A stretch of DNA of 16,721 nucleotides from JAFGMR01 sp964632755 (GCA_964632755.1 CAZWDT010000055.1:1-16721), one strand, 5' to 3'; positions 6,851-14,992 are shown, counted from the stretch's first letter. Numbers and translations are program-made. The notes: generated by a model not told the origin, from the sequence alone.

Positions 6851-7585
6851 ATGGAGATCGTATTCCTCGGAACTAACGGCTGGTACGACACTCTTGCCGG
6901 AAACACCATCTGCATTCTCATAAGATCGAGGCATCATGATATACTGCTCGACGCAGGAGACGGCATACACAAGCTCGATCGATTCATCGAAGAGGGTCCG
7001 GTCCACCTGTTTCTAAGCCACTTCCACCTGGACCACATCAGCGGGCTGCACATATTGAACAAGTTCCATCTCTCCGAGGGCCTCCACATTTACGGGCAGC
7101 CTGGAACCAGACGGACGCTCGACGCTATAGTCAACCGCCCATTCACCGTCCCCCTGAAGGAGCTTCCTTACCCCGTCGATGTCGCGGAGCTTGAACCTGG
7201 CCTTCACGAGCAGCCCTTCCCCCTGGAATGCCGCTTTCTGGAGCACACATCGCCGTGCCTTGGCTATCGCTTCCATCTCGACGATAGAATCATCGCCTAC
7301 TGCCCGGACACCGGCCTCTGTGAGAACGCAGTCAGCCTCGCGCGGGGCGCAGACTTGCTGATTGCCGAGTGCTCGCTACGCCCGGGCGAGACATCCCCCG
7401 AGTGGCCCCATCTCAATCCAGAGGACGCAGTCAGCCTCGCCCGAAAGGCGGGGGCAAAGAAGCTTGCCCTCGTTCACTTCGACGCGAGCCGGTATCCAAC
7501 GGTCGAGGACCGCCTGGATGCGGCGTCTTCCGTGAACTATCCTGGATTGATCGTGGCGCTCGACGATATGGCAATTGATATGTGA
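6851..7585 (+). CDS. Metallo-beta-lactamase-fold hydrolase (RNase Z-like superfamily)
   Basis: This 244-residue protein has the metallo-beta-lactamase fold, normally a two-zinc hydrolase. It opens with MEIVFLGTNGWYDT, then carries the metal motif SHFHLDHISG (H57, H59, D61, H62), H132, D153 in YCPDTG, and H209 in LALVHFDA; the segment AECSLRPGE...WPHLNPEDAVSLA is typical of RNase Z-like members. It lacks a clear exosite arm of true tRNase Z, so tRNA processing is not assured and another phosphodiester or hydrolase substrate is possible. I prefer ATG 6851, because the family consensus begins right there; TTG 6842 is in frame with AGGGG upstream. The gene stands alone, with AT-rich intergenic sequence on both sides. 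Confidence 0.88.
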   Translation: MEIVFLGTNGWYDTLAGNTICILIRSRHHDILLDAGDGIHKLDRFIEEGPVHLFLSHFHLDHISGLHILNKFHLSEGLHIYGQPGTRRTLDAIVNRPFTVPLKELPYPVDVAELEPGLHEQPFPLECRFLEHTSPCLGYRFHLDDRIIAYCPDTGLCENAVSLARGADLLIAECSLRPGETSPEWPHLNPEDAVSLARKAGAKKLALVHFDASRYPTVEDRLDAASSVNYPGLIVALDDMAIDM

Positions 7586-7601
7586 TATGACGAATAAAAT
7601 T

Positions 7602-7671
7602 ATTGGTGTTCATTCGCGTTTATTAGCGGTTAATAAAATAAAACCACTAATGCACACTAATGGACACGAAT
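7602..7671. repeat. Imperfect inverted repeat with ten-base periodicity
   Basis: Two 30-base arms (7602-7631 and 7642-7671) are separated by a 10-base A/T loop and match at 23 of 30 positions when one is reverse-complemented; several mismatches would be G-U pairs in RNA. Each arm is made of ten-base units: GTGTTCATTC, GCGTTTATTA, GCGGTT on the left; TAATGCACAC, TAATGGACAC, GAAT on the right. A related short palindrome, GCGGGTTCATCCGC, follows at 7685-7698. It lies 16 bases after the hydrolase stop. It may act as a transcription end or be a mobile palindromic repeat. Confidence 0.75.
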
Positions 7672-7879
7672 CCGATAAAGCAATGCGGGTTCATCCGCGA
7701 TTGACATGTTCATGATCCTTGTGGGCTCATGCACAGAGGATGAAAAACGATATCTAGCGATGACGTAAATAAGGAAAGATAGCTAGTGGCCTTGCATCCA
7801 GCCTTCCCCGAATCACACTTGTTCAGCTCCTCGCTGATCGTTCAATGAGTCATTCATCATCAATATACTGAGCACACCT
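7672..7879. other. Intergenic stretch without recognisable gene
   Basis: With the repeat before it, this makes about 330 gene-free bases between the hydrolase and secD. I see only the small palindromes GCGG-N6-CCGC (7685-7698) and AATGAGTCATT (about 7844-7854), and no RNA gene or reading frame worth calling. Confidence 0.5.
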
Positions 7880-7909
7880 AAAAAAAATGGACCGGCCGCG
7901 AGGGCCGGT
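7880..7909 (-). terminator. Hairpin/T-tract terminator of secF-secD
   Basis: On the - strand ACCGGCC-CTCGC-GGCCGGT (7909-7891) forms a perfect seven-pair stem with a five-base loop. CCA and a run of eight T follow (7887-7880). It begins 8 bases after the secD stop. This is the clearest terminator in the window. Confidence 0.85.
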
Positions 7910-7916
7910 TCAGTCT

Positions 7917-9659
7917 TCAGGCATTCCTTCCGTTCTCGGATAGGATGTAGCCCAATATCTTCCCGTAAGCAGGCCTTGCGACACCCACGCCGATCAGCAC
8001 GCCGATTATGATGATCAGCGCAAAGCCCTGGAGGGCGCCAAAGCCCATCCAGACCAAGGGTGCCATTGCAAAGACCGTCGTAAGCGCAGCTCCGAGGATG
8101 ATTGCAAAGGCCCGGGAGAGCCTCGCCACATAGACCTTGCCGCCTGGAATGCTGATCTTGCCGCCCTCCTGGGCGAGCTGCTCGGCCTTGGCCTGTATGT
8201 TCTTCTGGCTGGGCTTGAGGTTCTTGCTCGGCTGCGGTTTTGGCGCCTCGGCCTCGCCGCGCAAGAGCTCATCGGTGATGATGAAGAGGTGGTCGACGCC
8301 TGTCCCTATCACCGTTATTATGCCTGCGATGCTTGCGAGGTCGAGCTGCCAGCCGGCCCAAGACCAGATGCCGAGCATTATGAAGACCTCGCTGAGCGAC
8401 GTTCCGACCATCGGAATGACGATCCTCTTCTCGCGGTATCGGTAGTAGACTATCAGGGCCACGATCAAGAGGGCGATTATCCCCGCTATTGTGATCTGCC
8501 TCTTGAACTGGGCGCCGAGGGCCGCGGTCACCTGGCCGGAGCCTATGATCTCAACGTTGACTGGAAGCGCCCCTTCCCTTAGGTGGATGTAGAGCTCCCT
8601 GCCCTTGGTCCATCCCTCATCTCCAGTGCCGACAGTCGCCTCCAAGTTCCTCATGGGGGCCTTCTCAAGGCTTCCTGCAAGATCGGTTGCGAGGGGCGCA
8701 GAGAAGATCTCATCCTTGTCGAGCAGCATTGTCACGTAGTGGGCCTGGGGATTCCTCGTAGCACCGCTATCGATTGCAGCCCTTTGGAAGAGCTGGGCCC
8801 CGTCCTCGGAGAGGGTGAAGGGAACGCCTACCCGCCCTCCCCCGCCCGACTTAGGATGCTCCACCGCTTGGACCGCATCGCCGTAGAGGACGTGCATGCT
8901 CTCGTTGCCCTTGGTCTGGATCCTTATCTCAAACTTGCCAGGCTTTCCAACAACATCCTGGGCTGTGTCGACGTCAACGCCTGCAAGGTCTATCAGTATG
9001 AAGCGGTTGCCCACCACGCGGACCCTGATATCCTGAAGTCCCAGGCGGTTTAGCTTCTGGTCGAGCACCTTCTTGGTCTCGTCCACTGTCTCTATCGTCA
9101 CACCTTCCGTGAAGGCTTCCTCGCCTGCGGCGACGCTGCCGTTGATCGGGGCAAGGATCGCGTTCAAGGATTCGCGGGTAACGTTGGATCTGATCTCATA
9201 GCGGACCGGCTCCACGCCCACCGTCTTGACATCGGCGTCGAGGGCAGACTTGAGGTAAGCGAGGATCACGTACTCGGGAGAGACGCTCAATGTAATCCTC
9301 GTCTGGTTTGTCCTCTCGATCACCCTTGCGCCGGCATAGCCAATCTCCTCCACATCGTCCTTGGAGATCTTGCCGGCCATATTGATCTGATAGGTGCCGC
9401 TTCTTGCGGACAGCTCATCGATCAAACCGAGGCTGCCAAACTGCATCCGGAGTATCTCGATTGGATCGCAGTCCAGATCTACTACTGCCCCCTGGAGCTG
9501 GAGCTGCAGCCAAGATCCTCCCTCAAGGTCCAGTCCGTACTTGAGCCTGGAGTCCAGGCCATGCTCGGTGGGCATAGGGATAAGGCCGATCAGGCTTGCC
9601 GACAGGACCAGCGCAAATAAGATTATGCGAGGATCTCTGGATAGGCCGGATAGACTCAT
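7917..9659 (-). CDS. secD: Protein translocase accessory subunit SecD
   Basis: This 580-residue membrane protein works with SecF and uses the ion gradient to help pull secreted proteins through the Sec channel. Visible are an N-terminal helix (12-29), the GLDLEGG motif (42-48), a large extracytoplasmic domain, and five C-terminal helices from about 390 onward, with the conserved acidic motif TGVDHLFIITDE (D456). Between that motif and the next helix is a hydrophilic insert of about 40 residues (KPQPSKNLKPSQKNIQAKAE and on) that bacterial SecD lacks. The start is ATG 9659: it overlaps the secF stop as ATGA and has AGGAGG upstream. The frame stays open to 9704, but that extension lies inside secF. 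The terminator is directly downstream. Confidence 0.95.
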   Translation of the reverse strand: MSLSGLSRDPRIILFALVLSASLIGLIPMPTEHGLDSRLKYGLDLEGGSWLQLQLQGAVVDLDCDPIEILRMQFGSLGLIDELSARSGTYQINMAGKISKDDVEEIGYAGARVIERTNQTRITLSVSPEYVILAYLKSALDADVKTVGVEPVRYEIRSNVTRESLNAILAPINGSVAAGEEAFTEGVTIETVDETKKVLDQKLNRLGLQDIRVRVVGNRFILIDLAGVDVDTAQDVVGKPGKFEIRIQTKGNESMHVLYGDAVQAVEHPKSGGGGRVGVPFTLSEDGAQLFQRAAIDSGATRNPQAHYVTMLLDKDEIFSAPLATDLAGSLEKAPMRNLEATVGTGDEGWTKGRELYIHLREGALPVNVEIIGSGQVTAALGAQFKRQITIAGIIALLIVALIVYYRYREKRIVIPMVGTSLSEVFIMLGIWSWAGWQLDLASIAGIITVIGTGVDHLFIITDELLRGEAEAPKPQPSKNLKPSQKNIQAKAEQLAQEGGKISIPGGKVYVARLSRAFAIILGAALTTVFAMAPLVWMGFGALQGFALIIIIGVLIGVGVARPAYGKILGYILSENGRNA

Positions 9660-10546
9660 TTCCTGCTCCTCCTGACCGCCTTCTTTGGCAGCTTCATATA
9701 CCATCTAAGCCCTTGGGCGTTGGTGATCCATGTGTTGAACATATCTGCGATCAGTCCAAAGATCAATACCGTCGATATATCAGCTATGATGTCCATCCTC
9801 GTGAAGGATGGGACCACCAGATAGAGCAAATTTGAGACCAGGAAGAGCGAGAATACCGCTGCAATCGATGTGGCGGTCATCATCATCCCTGTCCCCATGG
9901 CACCGATGATCCTCTCCTCAACTGGTCCCTTCCTCTTGGTGACCCTCATGGTCAGGAGGATATCCGTATCGACTGAGTAGCCGATGAGCATCAAGAGAGC
10001 GGCAACCGTTCCAAGCGATAGGTTCACGCCAGTCAGGTTCATCGAGGCCGCTGCGATGAGAATGTCGGCGAAGGCGCAAAACGCCACAATCGCCGAGATG
10101 AAAGGCTCTCGAAAGAGTATGAAGACCACTATGGCCATGAATAAAAACGACAGGGGGAGGTACTTGATCGCCTGCATCTGCAGCTCCTTGCTGTAGACCG
10201 GCCCCATATGTCTGATCTCCACATCGTTGAACTCGGAGTTTATCAGCCTCGCCAGGCTTGTATAGTCGTCATCGCTCATGGGCCCGAACTGAATCATATA
10301 TCGGCTACCTACACTTCTGATCTCCGTGACCGGATAGCCGGCAAGATCCTCCGCCAGGCCCTCCTCCGTGCCCGAGGCCGGGACTGTGATCAACGTTCCC
10401 CCTGTGAACTCCACCCCTAACCTTACCGGAGAGCCGGTGGTGAGGTAAGTGGTGCCCAGAACGATTAGAGCGATGGCTATGACCGCCAGGGGAAGGAGGA
10501 TTATCTGCTTTGGCGGATATTTGGTGATTATCTCATCGAGATCCAT
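9656..10546 (-). CDS. secF: Protein translocase accessory subunit SecF
   Basis: The product has 296 residues and is the partner of SecD in the SecDF complex. It has an N-terminal helix (about 14-34), the LGVEFTGG motif (43-50), a short extracytoplasmic domain to about 125, and five further helices including the conserved LMLIGYSVDTDILLTMRV segment (D193, D195), which corresponds to the GYSxxDT proton-relay region of bacterial SecF. ATG 10546 is preceded by GAGGAG with 7 bases spacing. It is the first gene of the operon and overlaps secD by four bases (ATGA), the gene order usual in archaea. The promoter should lie in 10547-10725, where GATAATAAG (about 10617-10628) is a possible TATA element; nothing else is seen there. 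Confidence 0.95.
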   Translation of the reverse strand: MDLDEIITKYPPKQIILLPLAVIAIALIVLGTTYLTTGSPVRLGVEFTGGTLITVPASGTEEGLAEDLAGYPVTEIRSVGSRYMIQFGPMSDDDYTSLARLINSEFNDVEIRHMGPVYSKELQMQAIKYLPLSFLFMAIVVFILFREPFISAIVAFCAFADILIAAASMNLTGVNLSLGTVAALLMLIGYSVDTDILLTMRVTKRKGPVEERIIGAMGTGMMMTATSIAAVFSLFLVSNLLYLVVPSFTRMDIIADISTVLIFGLIADMFNTWITNAQGLRWYMKLPKKAVRRSRK

Positions 10547-10725
10547 ACTAGTCTCCTCATAGCGCTGCTCCGTCCGGCGCTCCTTGGCTCAGATGGGGCT
10601 AGCGCGGATGGTTTACGCTTATTATCTTCGCATTTGGGAATTCGACCGCACAAATCAAGCGCGCAGATCGATCTCCCCCTATTTACTGCTGTCGTCATGT
10701 CCCCCTCGCGCATAACGTCAACGGA

Positions 10726-12012
10726 TCAAACCTTCTCCCATCGCTTGAGGTTTGCCACCTGTGAGAGGGTCTTTCCACGGCGTATCTCCTCGTAGAACCT
10801 GCTTTCGTTCTTCTCAACCTCTTTCGCCCTCCTGGCGAGCTCGTAGGCCCTCTCCTTGGGAATCACGACGACGCCGCAGTCATCTCCCACGATATAGTCT
10901 CCTGGGCGAACCGTCCGGCCGCCGCAGTTGATCTCGGCATTGATCTCCCCCATGCCCTTGGGCTCTCCAGCATTGGGAGTTATGGCGCTCGCAAATATTG
11001 GATAGCCCAGATCCCTGATCTCGTCGACGTCCCTTACGGCGCCGTCAATGACCACGCCCTCGATGCCTTTTACCTTGCAGCTAAGCGTTGCAAGCCCCCC
11101 CCAGGAGGCGATGTATCTTGAGCCGTTGTATATGACTATGACATCTCCGGGACCAGCGATGTCTATCGCCTCGACCGGCTTTGCCCAGTCCCCCTCATAG
11201 GTCTGAACCGTAACCGCCCTTCCCACGATCTTGGTGCCCCTGTTTATCGGGAAGATATCGCGCATGGCTCCCTTTCGGTGCATGGCATCGGAGATGTTCG
11301 ATGTCGAGACCTCCTTCAGAATGACGAGCATCTCGTCCTCCAAGCTCCGGCGTTCCCCCTCCCACGGCTTGGCTTGATCCAGCGCCTCCCGAATCGCTCT
11401 TGTGGATCCCGTCACGTCGGCCGATCGGGCGATGTTTCCTCCAACGATGACAAGCGAGGCTCCGTTTGCCACGGCCTCGGAAGCGGACGAGGCATTTATG
11501 CCTCCGGCGGCGGCGACTGGGGTCTTGACCACTTTTACGATCTCTTTCAGAAAGTCTATGGTATCCTTGCCCATCATCTGCTGGTCGATGCCGACATGGA
11601 CGCAGATGTAGTCGACGCCGAGCTTCTCCATCTCGCGAGAGCGCTGTACTGGGTCGCTGGACGTGAGGAGATCGACCATTATCTCAGCGCCGAACTGTCT
11701 GGCCGCCCGGATGGCTTCCTCGATGGTCGAGTCATCGGAGCTCGCAAGCATTGCGACCACTCCTGCCCCGGCCTTCGCGGCCATCTCTACCTCCATGGTT
11801 CCCGTATCCACGGTCTTCATGTCGGCTACTATCTTCACCCCGGGAAGGGCTTTGCGCAGCTCGCGCACCGCGTCCATCCCCTCACTCTTGATCAGGGGCG
11901 TTCCAGCTTCTATCCAGTCTGCACCGCCGGCAACAGCCTCTTTGGCAATCTCTATTGCCCTGTCCAGTTCCAGCAGATCCAGGGCGACCTGTAGAATGGG
12001 TTTAATATACAT
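10726..12012 (-). CDS. Fused 3-hexulose-6-phosphate synthase / RraA-like protein
   Basis: This 428-residue protein joins two enzymes. Residues 1-210 are a 3-hexulose-6-phosphate synthase of the OMP-decarboxylase fold, with the active-site array ADMKTVDTG (D64, K66, D69) and phosphate-binding AAAGGINASS and VIVGGNIARS. In archaea this enzyme usually runs in reverse: hexulose 6-phosphate gives ribulose 5-phosphate and formaldehyde, replacing the oxidative pentose pathway. Residues 225-428 are an RraA-like domain with WGGLATLSCKVKG and DGAVRDVDE (323-331), a fold shared with HMG/OMG aldolases and RNase E inhibitors; its role in the fusion is not established. No hexulose phosphate isomerase or Fae gene is nearby. 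ATG 12012 follows GGTGGTG; the open frame continues to 12594 but only as the antisense of dapF. Confidence 0.92.
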   Translation of the reverse strand: MYIKPILQVALDLLELDRAIEIAKEAVAGGADWIEAGTPLIKSEGMDAVRELRKALPGVKIVADMKTVDTGTMEVEMAAKAGAGVVAMLASSDDSTIEEAIRAARQFGAEIMVDLLTSSDPVQRSREMEKLGVDYICVHVGIDQQMMGKDTIDFLKEIVKVVKTPVAAAGGINASSASEAVANGASLVIVGGNIARSADVTGSTRAIREALDQAKPWEGERRSLEDEMLVILKEVSTSNISDAMHRKGAMRDIFPINRGTKIVGRAVTVQTYEGDWAKPVEAIDIAGPGDVIVIYNGSRYIASWGGLATLSCKVKGIEGVVIDGAVRDVDEIRDLGYPIFASAITPNAGEPKGMGEINAEINCGGRTVRPGDYIVGDDCGVVVIPKERAYELARRAKEVEKNESRFYEEIRRGKTLSQVANLKRWEKV

Positions 12013-12060
12013 CACCACCACAAAGGGGAAGATGCTGGGTAAGGTACCATGGTATATAAA
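12001..12060. promoter_or_regulatory. Divergent promoters of hps-rraA and dapF
   Basis: On the - strand TTTATATA (12060-12053) is an excellent TATA box centred about 44 bases before ATG 12012. On the + strand TTTAATATA (12001-12009) is centred about 44 bases before ATG 12049. Both would start transcription near 12030, and each TATA box lies in the other gene's transcribed region. The boxes are seen; their use is inferred. Confidence 0.55.
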
Positions 12061-12960
12061 ATGGAGCTGGCTGACATAACAGAGATAGGCCTGGATGAGG
12101 TGAGGTTCGGCCCGGGGACGATACCCTTTGACAAGCTGCACGGCAACGGGAACGACTTCATGCTCATAGACGAGATACGCTCTGAGCTTGTCTCCGAGTC
12201 CATGAAGGCGGCGTTTGCAGTGCGGTGCTGTCGCAGGAACTTCGGCGTGGGCGCAGACGGCGTCCTCTTCCTTGTGAAGTCCGATCGATCCGATATAGGG
12301 ATGCGCCTCTTCCAGCCCGACGGCTCTGAGGCGGAGATGTGCGGGAACGGCATTCGATGCCTTGCAAAGTACGCATGGAGCGCGGGCTATGTGGGAGAAC
12401 GCTTCAGCGTTGAGACGCTGGCCGGGATCATCCCCGTGGAAGTCAGGGAGGTCGAAGGCACTTTCTGGGCCAGGGTCGAGATGGGGACTCCTCATTTCGA
12501 TCGCCCCTCCATACCAGCTCTCGGCGAGGGAGAGGTCGTAATGGAAGCGATCGGCGACGCAGTCGTGAGCGCCGTAAACACGGGCGTCCCTCACGCCGTG
12601 ATCATCGTCGACGACCTGGACGTCTCCTTAATGGAGATCGCAGCCCCCATACGCCACTGTTCCCTGTTTCCTCTAGGAACGAACGTTAACCTGGTCAAGG
12701 TGGGGTCCACGCTGGAGATTCGCACGTTCGAACGGGGCGTGGAGGGGGAGACCTTCTCCTGCGGCACAGGCGCTGTTGCGAGCGCCGCAGTTGCGCGCAG
12801 GCTCGGCCTCATCGGCGAGGAGGTGCTGGTCGAGACGAAGGGAGGGCCCCTTATTATCTACTTCGAGGGGGAGGAGGCCTTCATGGAGGGGCCGGCCGTG
12901 ACCGTCTTCTCCGGCCAGCTCTCCGAGGAGTATCAACGCAGCCTATGGCAAGAGTTATAG
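12049..12960 (+). CDS. dapF: Diaminopimelate epimerase
   Basis: The product interconverts LL- and meso-diaminopimelate, the step before lysine in the DAP pathway, in the cytoplasm. It has 303 residues from this start. Family signatures are the IPFDKLHGNGNDFMLID opening (25-41), the first catalytic cysteine in MCGNGIRC (C98), GVPHAVIIVDD, NVNLVKV, the ERGVEGET motif, and the second catalytic cysteine in SCGTGAVASA (C238). The start is uncertain. ATG 12049 follows AAGGT and fits a TATA box at 12001-12009; ATG 12061 and GTG 12100 are in frame. GTG 12100 would give the length nearest to family norm, since homology begins only around residue 25. It is divergent from hps-rraA, and a small secreted-protein gene follows after 22 bases. 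Confidence 0.93.
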   Translation: MVYKMELADITEIGLDEVRFGPGTIPFDKLHGNGNDFMLIDEIRSELVSESMKAAFAVRCCRRNFGVGADGVLFLVKSDRSDIGMRLFQPDGSEAEMCGNGIRCLAKYAWSAGYVGERFSVETLAGIIPVEVREVEGTFWARVEMGTPHFDRPSIPALGEGEVVMEAIGDAVVSAVNTGVPHAVIIVDDLDVSLMEIAAPIRHCSLFPLGTNVNLVKVGSTLEIRTFERGVEGETFSCGTGAVASAAVARRLGLIGEEVLVETKGGPLIIYFEGEEAFMEGPAVTVFSGQLSEEYQRSLWQEL

Positions 12961-12982
12961 GTGTGGCAGTCATGGAGGGTTC

Positions 12983-13417
12983 ATGCTTCGAGAGGTGCTC
13001 ATAGCACTGCTCTGCATCCATCTGCTGACCGCAGCGTCTGCCCAGCCGGTCATGCTGATCGGAAGCAAGAGCAATCCCAATGCCCATCTATTCTCCTACG
13101 ACCAGAAGTTTCGGGAGAGCACCTACCTAGAGAACTACAACTTGAGCATGGCAGCCTCCAAGGAGTTCGTGGACTGCACTCATCTCTACACAGGGATGAA
13201 CCTCTGGAGCAATCCCGATTGGGTGGAGATCGGGATCCAGGCGAACTTCACCGGCATTGGACGGCTCGGCTATGTCGTCTACGATCCCCCGACCGGAAAG
13301 CTCAAGGATGAGACTACCCGCATATCGCACGAGTTCATAGGTAACTTCACACTGGACGAGCATTTCCAGGTGCTGAGGAACCACAAGAACGAGAGCTGCT
13401 ACCTGCCTCCGATCTGA
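12983..13417 (+). CDS. Small secreted protein of unknown function
   Basis: The 144-residue product starts with a clear signal peptide: MLREV, a hydrophobic core IALLCIHLLTA, and likely cleavage after ASA (about 20). The mature part has no membrane segment, two cysteines (about 65 and 139) that could form a disulfide, several N-x-S/T sites, and a central pattern WVEIGIQANFTGIGRLGYVVYDP that suggests beta strands. I do not recognise the family. ATG 12983 has GGAGG four bases upstream. It lies 22 bases after dapF and is probably co-transcribed with it, though a functional link to lysine synthesis is not implied. Its 3' end overlaps the convergent recJ-like gene by 19 bases. Confidence 0.75.
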   Translation: MLREVLIALLCIHLLTAASAQPVMLIGSKSNPNAHLFSYDQKFRESTYLENYNLSMAASKEFVDCTHLYTGMNLWSNPDWVEIGIQANFTGIGRLGYVVYDPPTGKLKDETTRISHEFIGNFTLDEHFQVLRNHKNESCYLPPI

Positions 13418-14847
13418 GGGCCTAAAAGCCCTCTGCCGGAGGAGATCTGCTCTCCTACGAGGCGGTCAACCAGACCCAGGAACTCCTCACATGCCGCATG
13501 CGGAATGGTCGCTCCCGCGGCAACGTTGTGGCCGCCCCCTCTTCCACCGACCGCTTTGGCCGAGGAAGAGAGCGCTTGAGCGAGGTTGAGCCCTGAACGG
13601 ACGAGGTCTGCCGTCCCCCTGGCAGAGACCTTCATATCCCCATCATCCGTCAGAGCCAGGGCCAGTATGGGCTTTGAGCGGTCAGCCATCTGGAAGCTCA
13701 TTCCAGCGACGATCCCAACTATCGTATCGAGTATGGCGCCTCCGGCATCGAAGTATTGGATGTGGCCAAGAGGCGTGATCCCCTTCTTCTTGACCAGGAT
13801 GAGGCCGTTTACTAGGTTCTGGCGATGCTGGCTGAGCAGAACGCGGGCCTCGTCGAAGGCCTTCTCCCTATCGCCCATGCATACCCGGAGACCGATTGCG
13901 GAATGGCCGTATCTAGCAGTTGCGTTGAGGAGGGTGGAAAACTCGCTTGCATCGCGAAGCTCGCATCCCTCGGTCTCATTGAGCAGCGTATAGACCTCCC
14001 CGACAAGCCGGCTGAGCTGATGGTTCGAGAGGCCACATCGAAGCCCTCGCCTGATCAGCGCTGAGACCGTCCTCGACCTCTCCTCTCTGTCCAGGTCTAT
14101 CCACTTGCGCCATCTCTCGCCGCCCAGGCGGATCCCGATCTCCTTCAGGAAGAGGATACACGCCTCCTCGTTGCCGGAGAGCCCAGGGATGTAGGGATCG
14201 CTCGAGTACTCCAGCACCTTGTAGAGGGGACGTGTCTGCTTTCCAAAGAGCTTCAGGTCGGGGCCGAAGGATAGCACATCCACGCTTCGACCGATCTCGA
14301 GGATCTCCCTATTGATCCCGATAAGCCTCCCTTCGGCCATGTCCTGGAGATCTCCAACGGCGCCGACCACAGCCAGGGCTGACAGATCTTCGTTTGCCCT
14401 GGAGATCTCCCTCGCCAAGAGGAAGGATGTGCCGCTTCCACTGAGATCTGTCGCACCGTCTGCTCCCACAAGATGGGGATTGATGTGGGCGAGGACCTCG
14501 GCCTTCGACTGGGAGAGGGCATGATGATCCGCGATCACTGCGGGGATGCCAAGCCTATCGATCTCCTCTACCATGCCGCTTCCAAGATCTGTGAAGATGA
14601 CTAGATCTTCCCCCAGGTCGGCGATCCTCTCGATGGCTGTTGCGTCGAGCTGCTTGAAGAAGAGAGGCAGATACTCAATTCCCTGGCGGTCGAGGGCAGC
14701 GCATATGATACCCGCGGCCGTTAGGCCGTCAGCATCGATATGAGACACCACGGCAACATGGCTCTGTCGACGTATCTCCTCGGCGGCTTTGGAGCAGATC
14801 CGGATGAGCTCGCACATCCTATCATTGGCCTGCGAGGGTCCCTGCAT
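13399..14847 (-). CDS. DHH/DHHA1 family RecJ-like exonuclease
   Basis: This 482-residue protein is a RecJ-like phosphoesterase that uses Mn/Mg. The DHH domain is complete: SHIDADGLTA (35-44; H36, D38, D40), TDLGSG (D87), ADHHALS (D107, H108, H109), and the VGAVGDLQD motif (D166). The C-terminal DHHA1 domain ends with GGRGGGHNVAAGATI, the substrate-binding GGGH signature. Archaeal proteins of this architecture include GAN, which binds GINS and degrades single-stranded DNA, and RecJ proteins thought to proofread or process RNA; the sequence alone does not decide between them. ATG 14847 lacks a strong ribosome binding site; ATG 14817 is an alternative. It is convergent with the secreted-protein gene, which it overlaps by 19 bases. 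Confidence 0.9.
   Translation of the reverse strand: MQGPSQANDRMCELIRICSKAAEEIRRQSHVAVVSHIDADGLTAAGIICAALDRQGIEYLPLFFKQLDATAIERIADLGEDLVIFTDLGSGMVEEIDRLGIPAVIADHHALSQSKAEVLAHINPHLVGADGATDLSGSGTSFLLAREISRANEDLSALAVVGAVGDLQDMAEGRLIGINREILEIGRSVDVLSFGPDLKLFGKQTRPLYKVLEYSSDPYIPGLSGNEEACILFLKEIGIRLGGERWRKWIDLDREERSRTVSALIRRGLRCGLSNHQLSRLVGEVYTLLNETEGCELRDASEFSTLLNATARYGHSAIGLRVCMGDREKAFDEARVLLSQHRQNLVNGLILVKKKGITPLGHIQYFDAGGAILDTIVGIVAGMSFQMADRSKPILALALTDDGDMKVSARGTADLVRSGLNLAQALSSSAKAVGGRGGGHNVAAGATIPHAACEEFLGLVDRLVGEQISSGRGLLGPQIGGR
13416..13433 (+). terminator. Hairpin at the convergent gene ends
   Basis: GAGGGC-CTAAAA-GCCCTC (13416-13433) forms a perfect six-pair stem starting within the stop codon of the secreted-protein gene. 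It lies inside the last codons of the recJ-like gene (RGLLGPQ). No T-run follows on the + strand, so termination is only a possibility. Confidence 0.35.
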
Positions 14848-14992
14848 GTTTCAGCAGTTAATGCAGATCCTGTGATAAGCCTTTGGGAAGGGGGACGAAT
14901 GTAATCCGAAAGCACCATCGAGCCATCTGCAGAATCGAGAGGTTCGATTGAGAGCATGTCGATTACAAGCAGGATTTCATTTATCAGATAGA

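Noticed and set aside
7602..7671. Possible CRISPR array
   Set aside because: The ten-base units are not separated by unique spacers of constant length and the arrangement is palindromic; there are no cas genes.
11278..11994. Open frame of 238 codons on the + strand inside hps-rraA
   Set aside because: Low-quality composition with no motif; antisense to the complete HPS active-site region.
12013..12594. Open reading frame extending the HPS-RraA frame by 194 codons upstream
   Set aside because: It is the antisense of dapF, whose motifs are unmistakable. The HPS family start MYIKPILQVALDL begins at 12012 with a TATA box at fitting distance.
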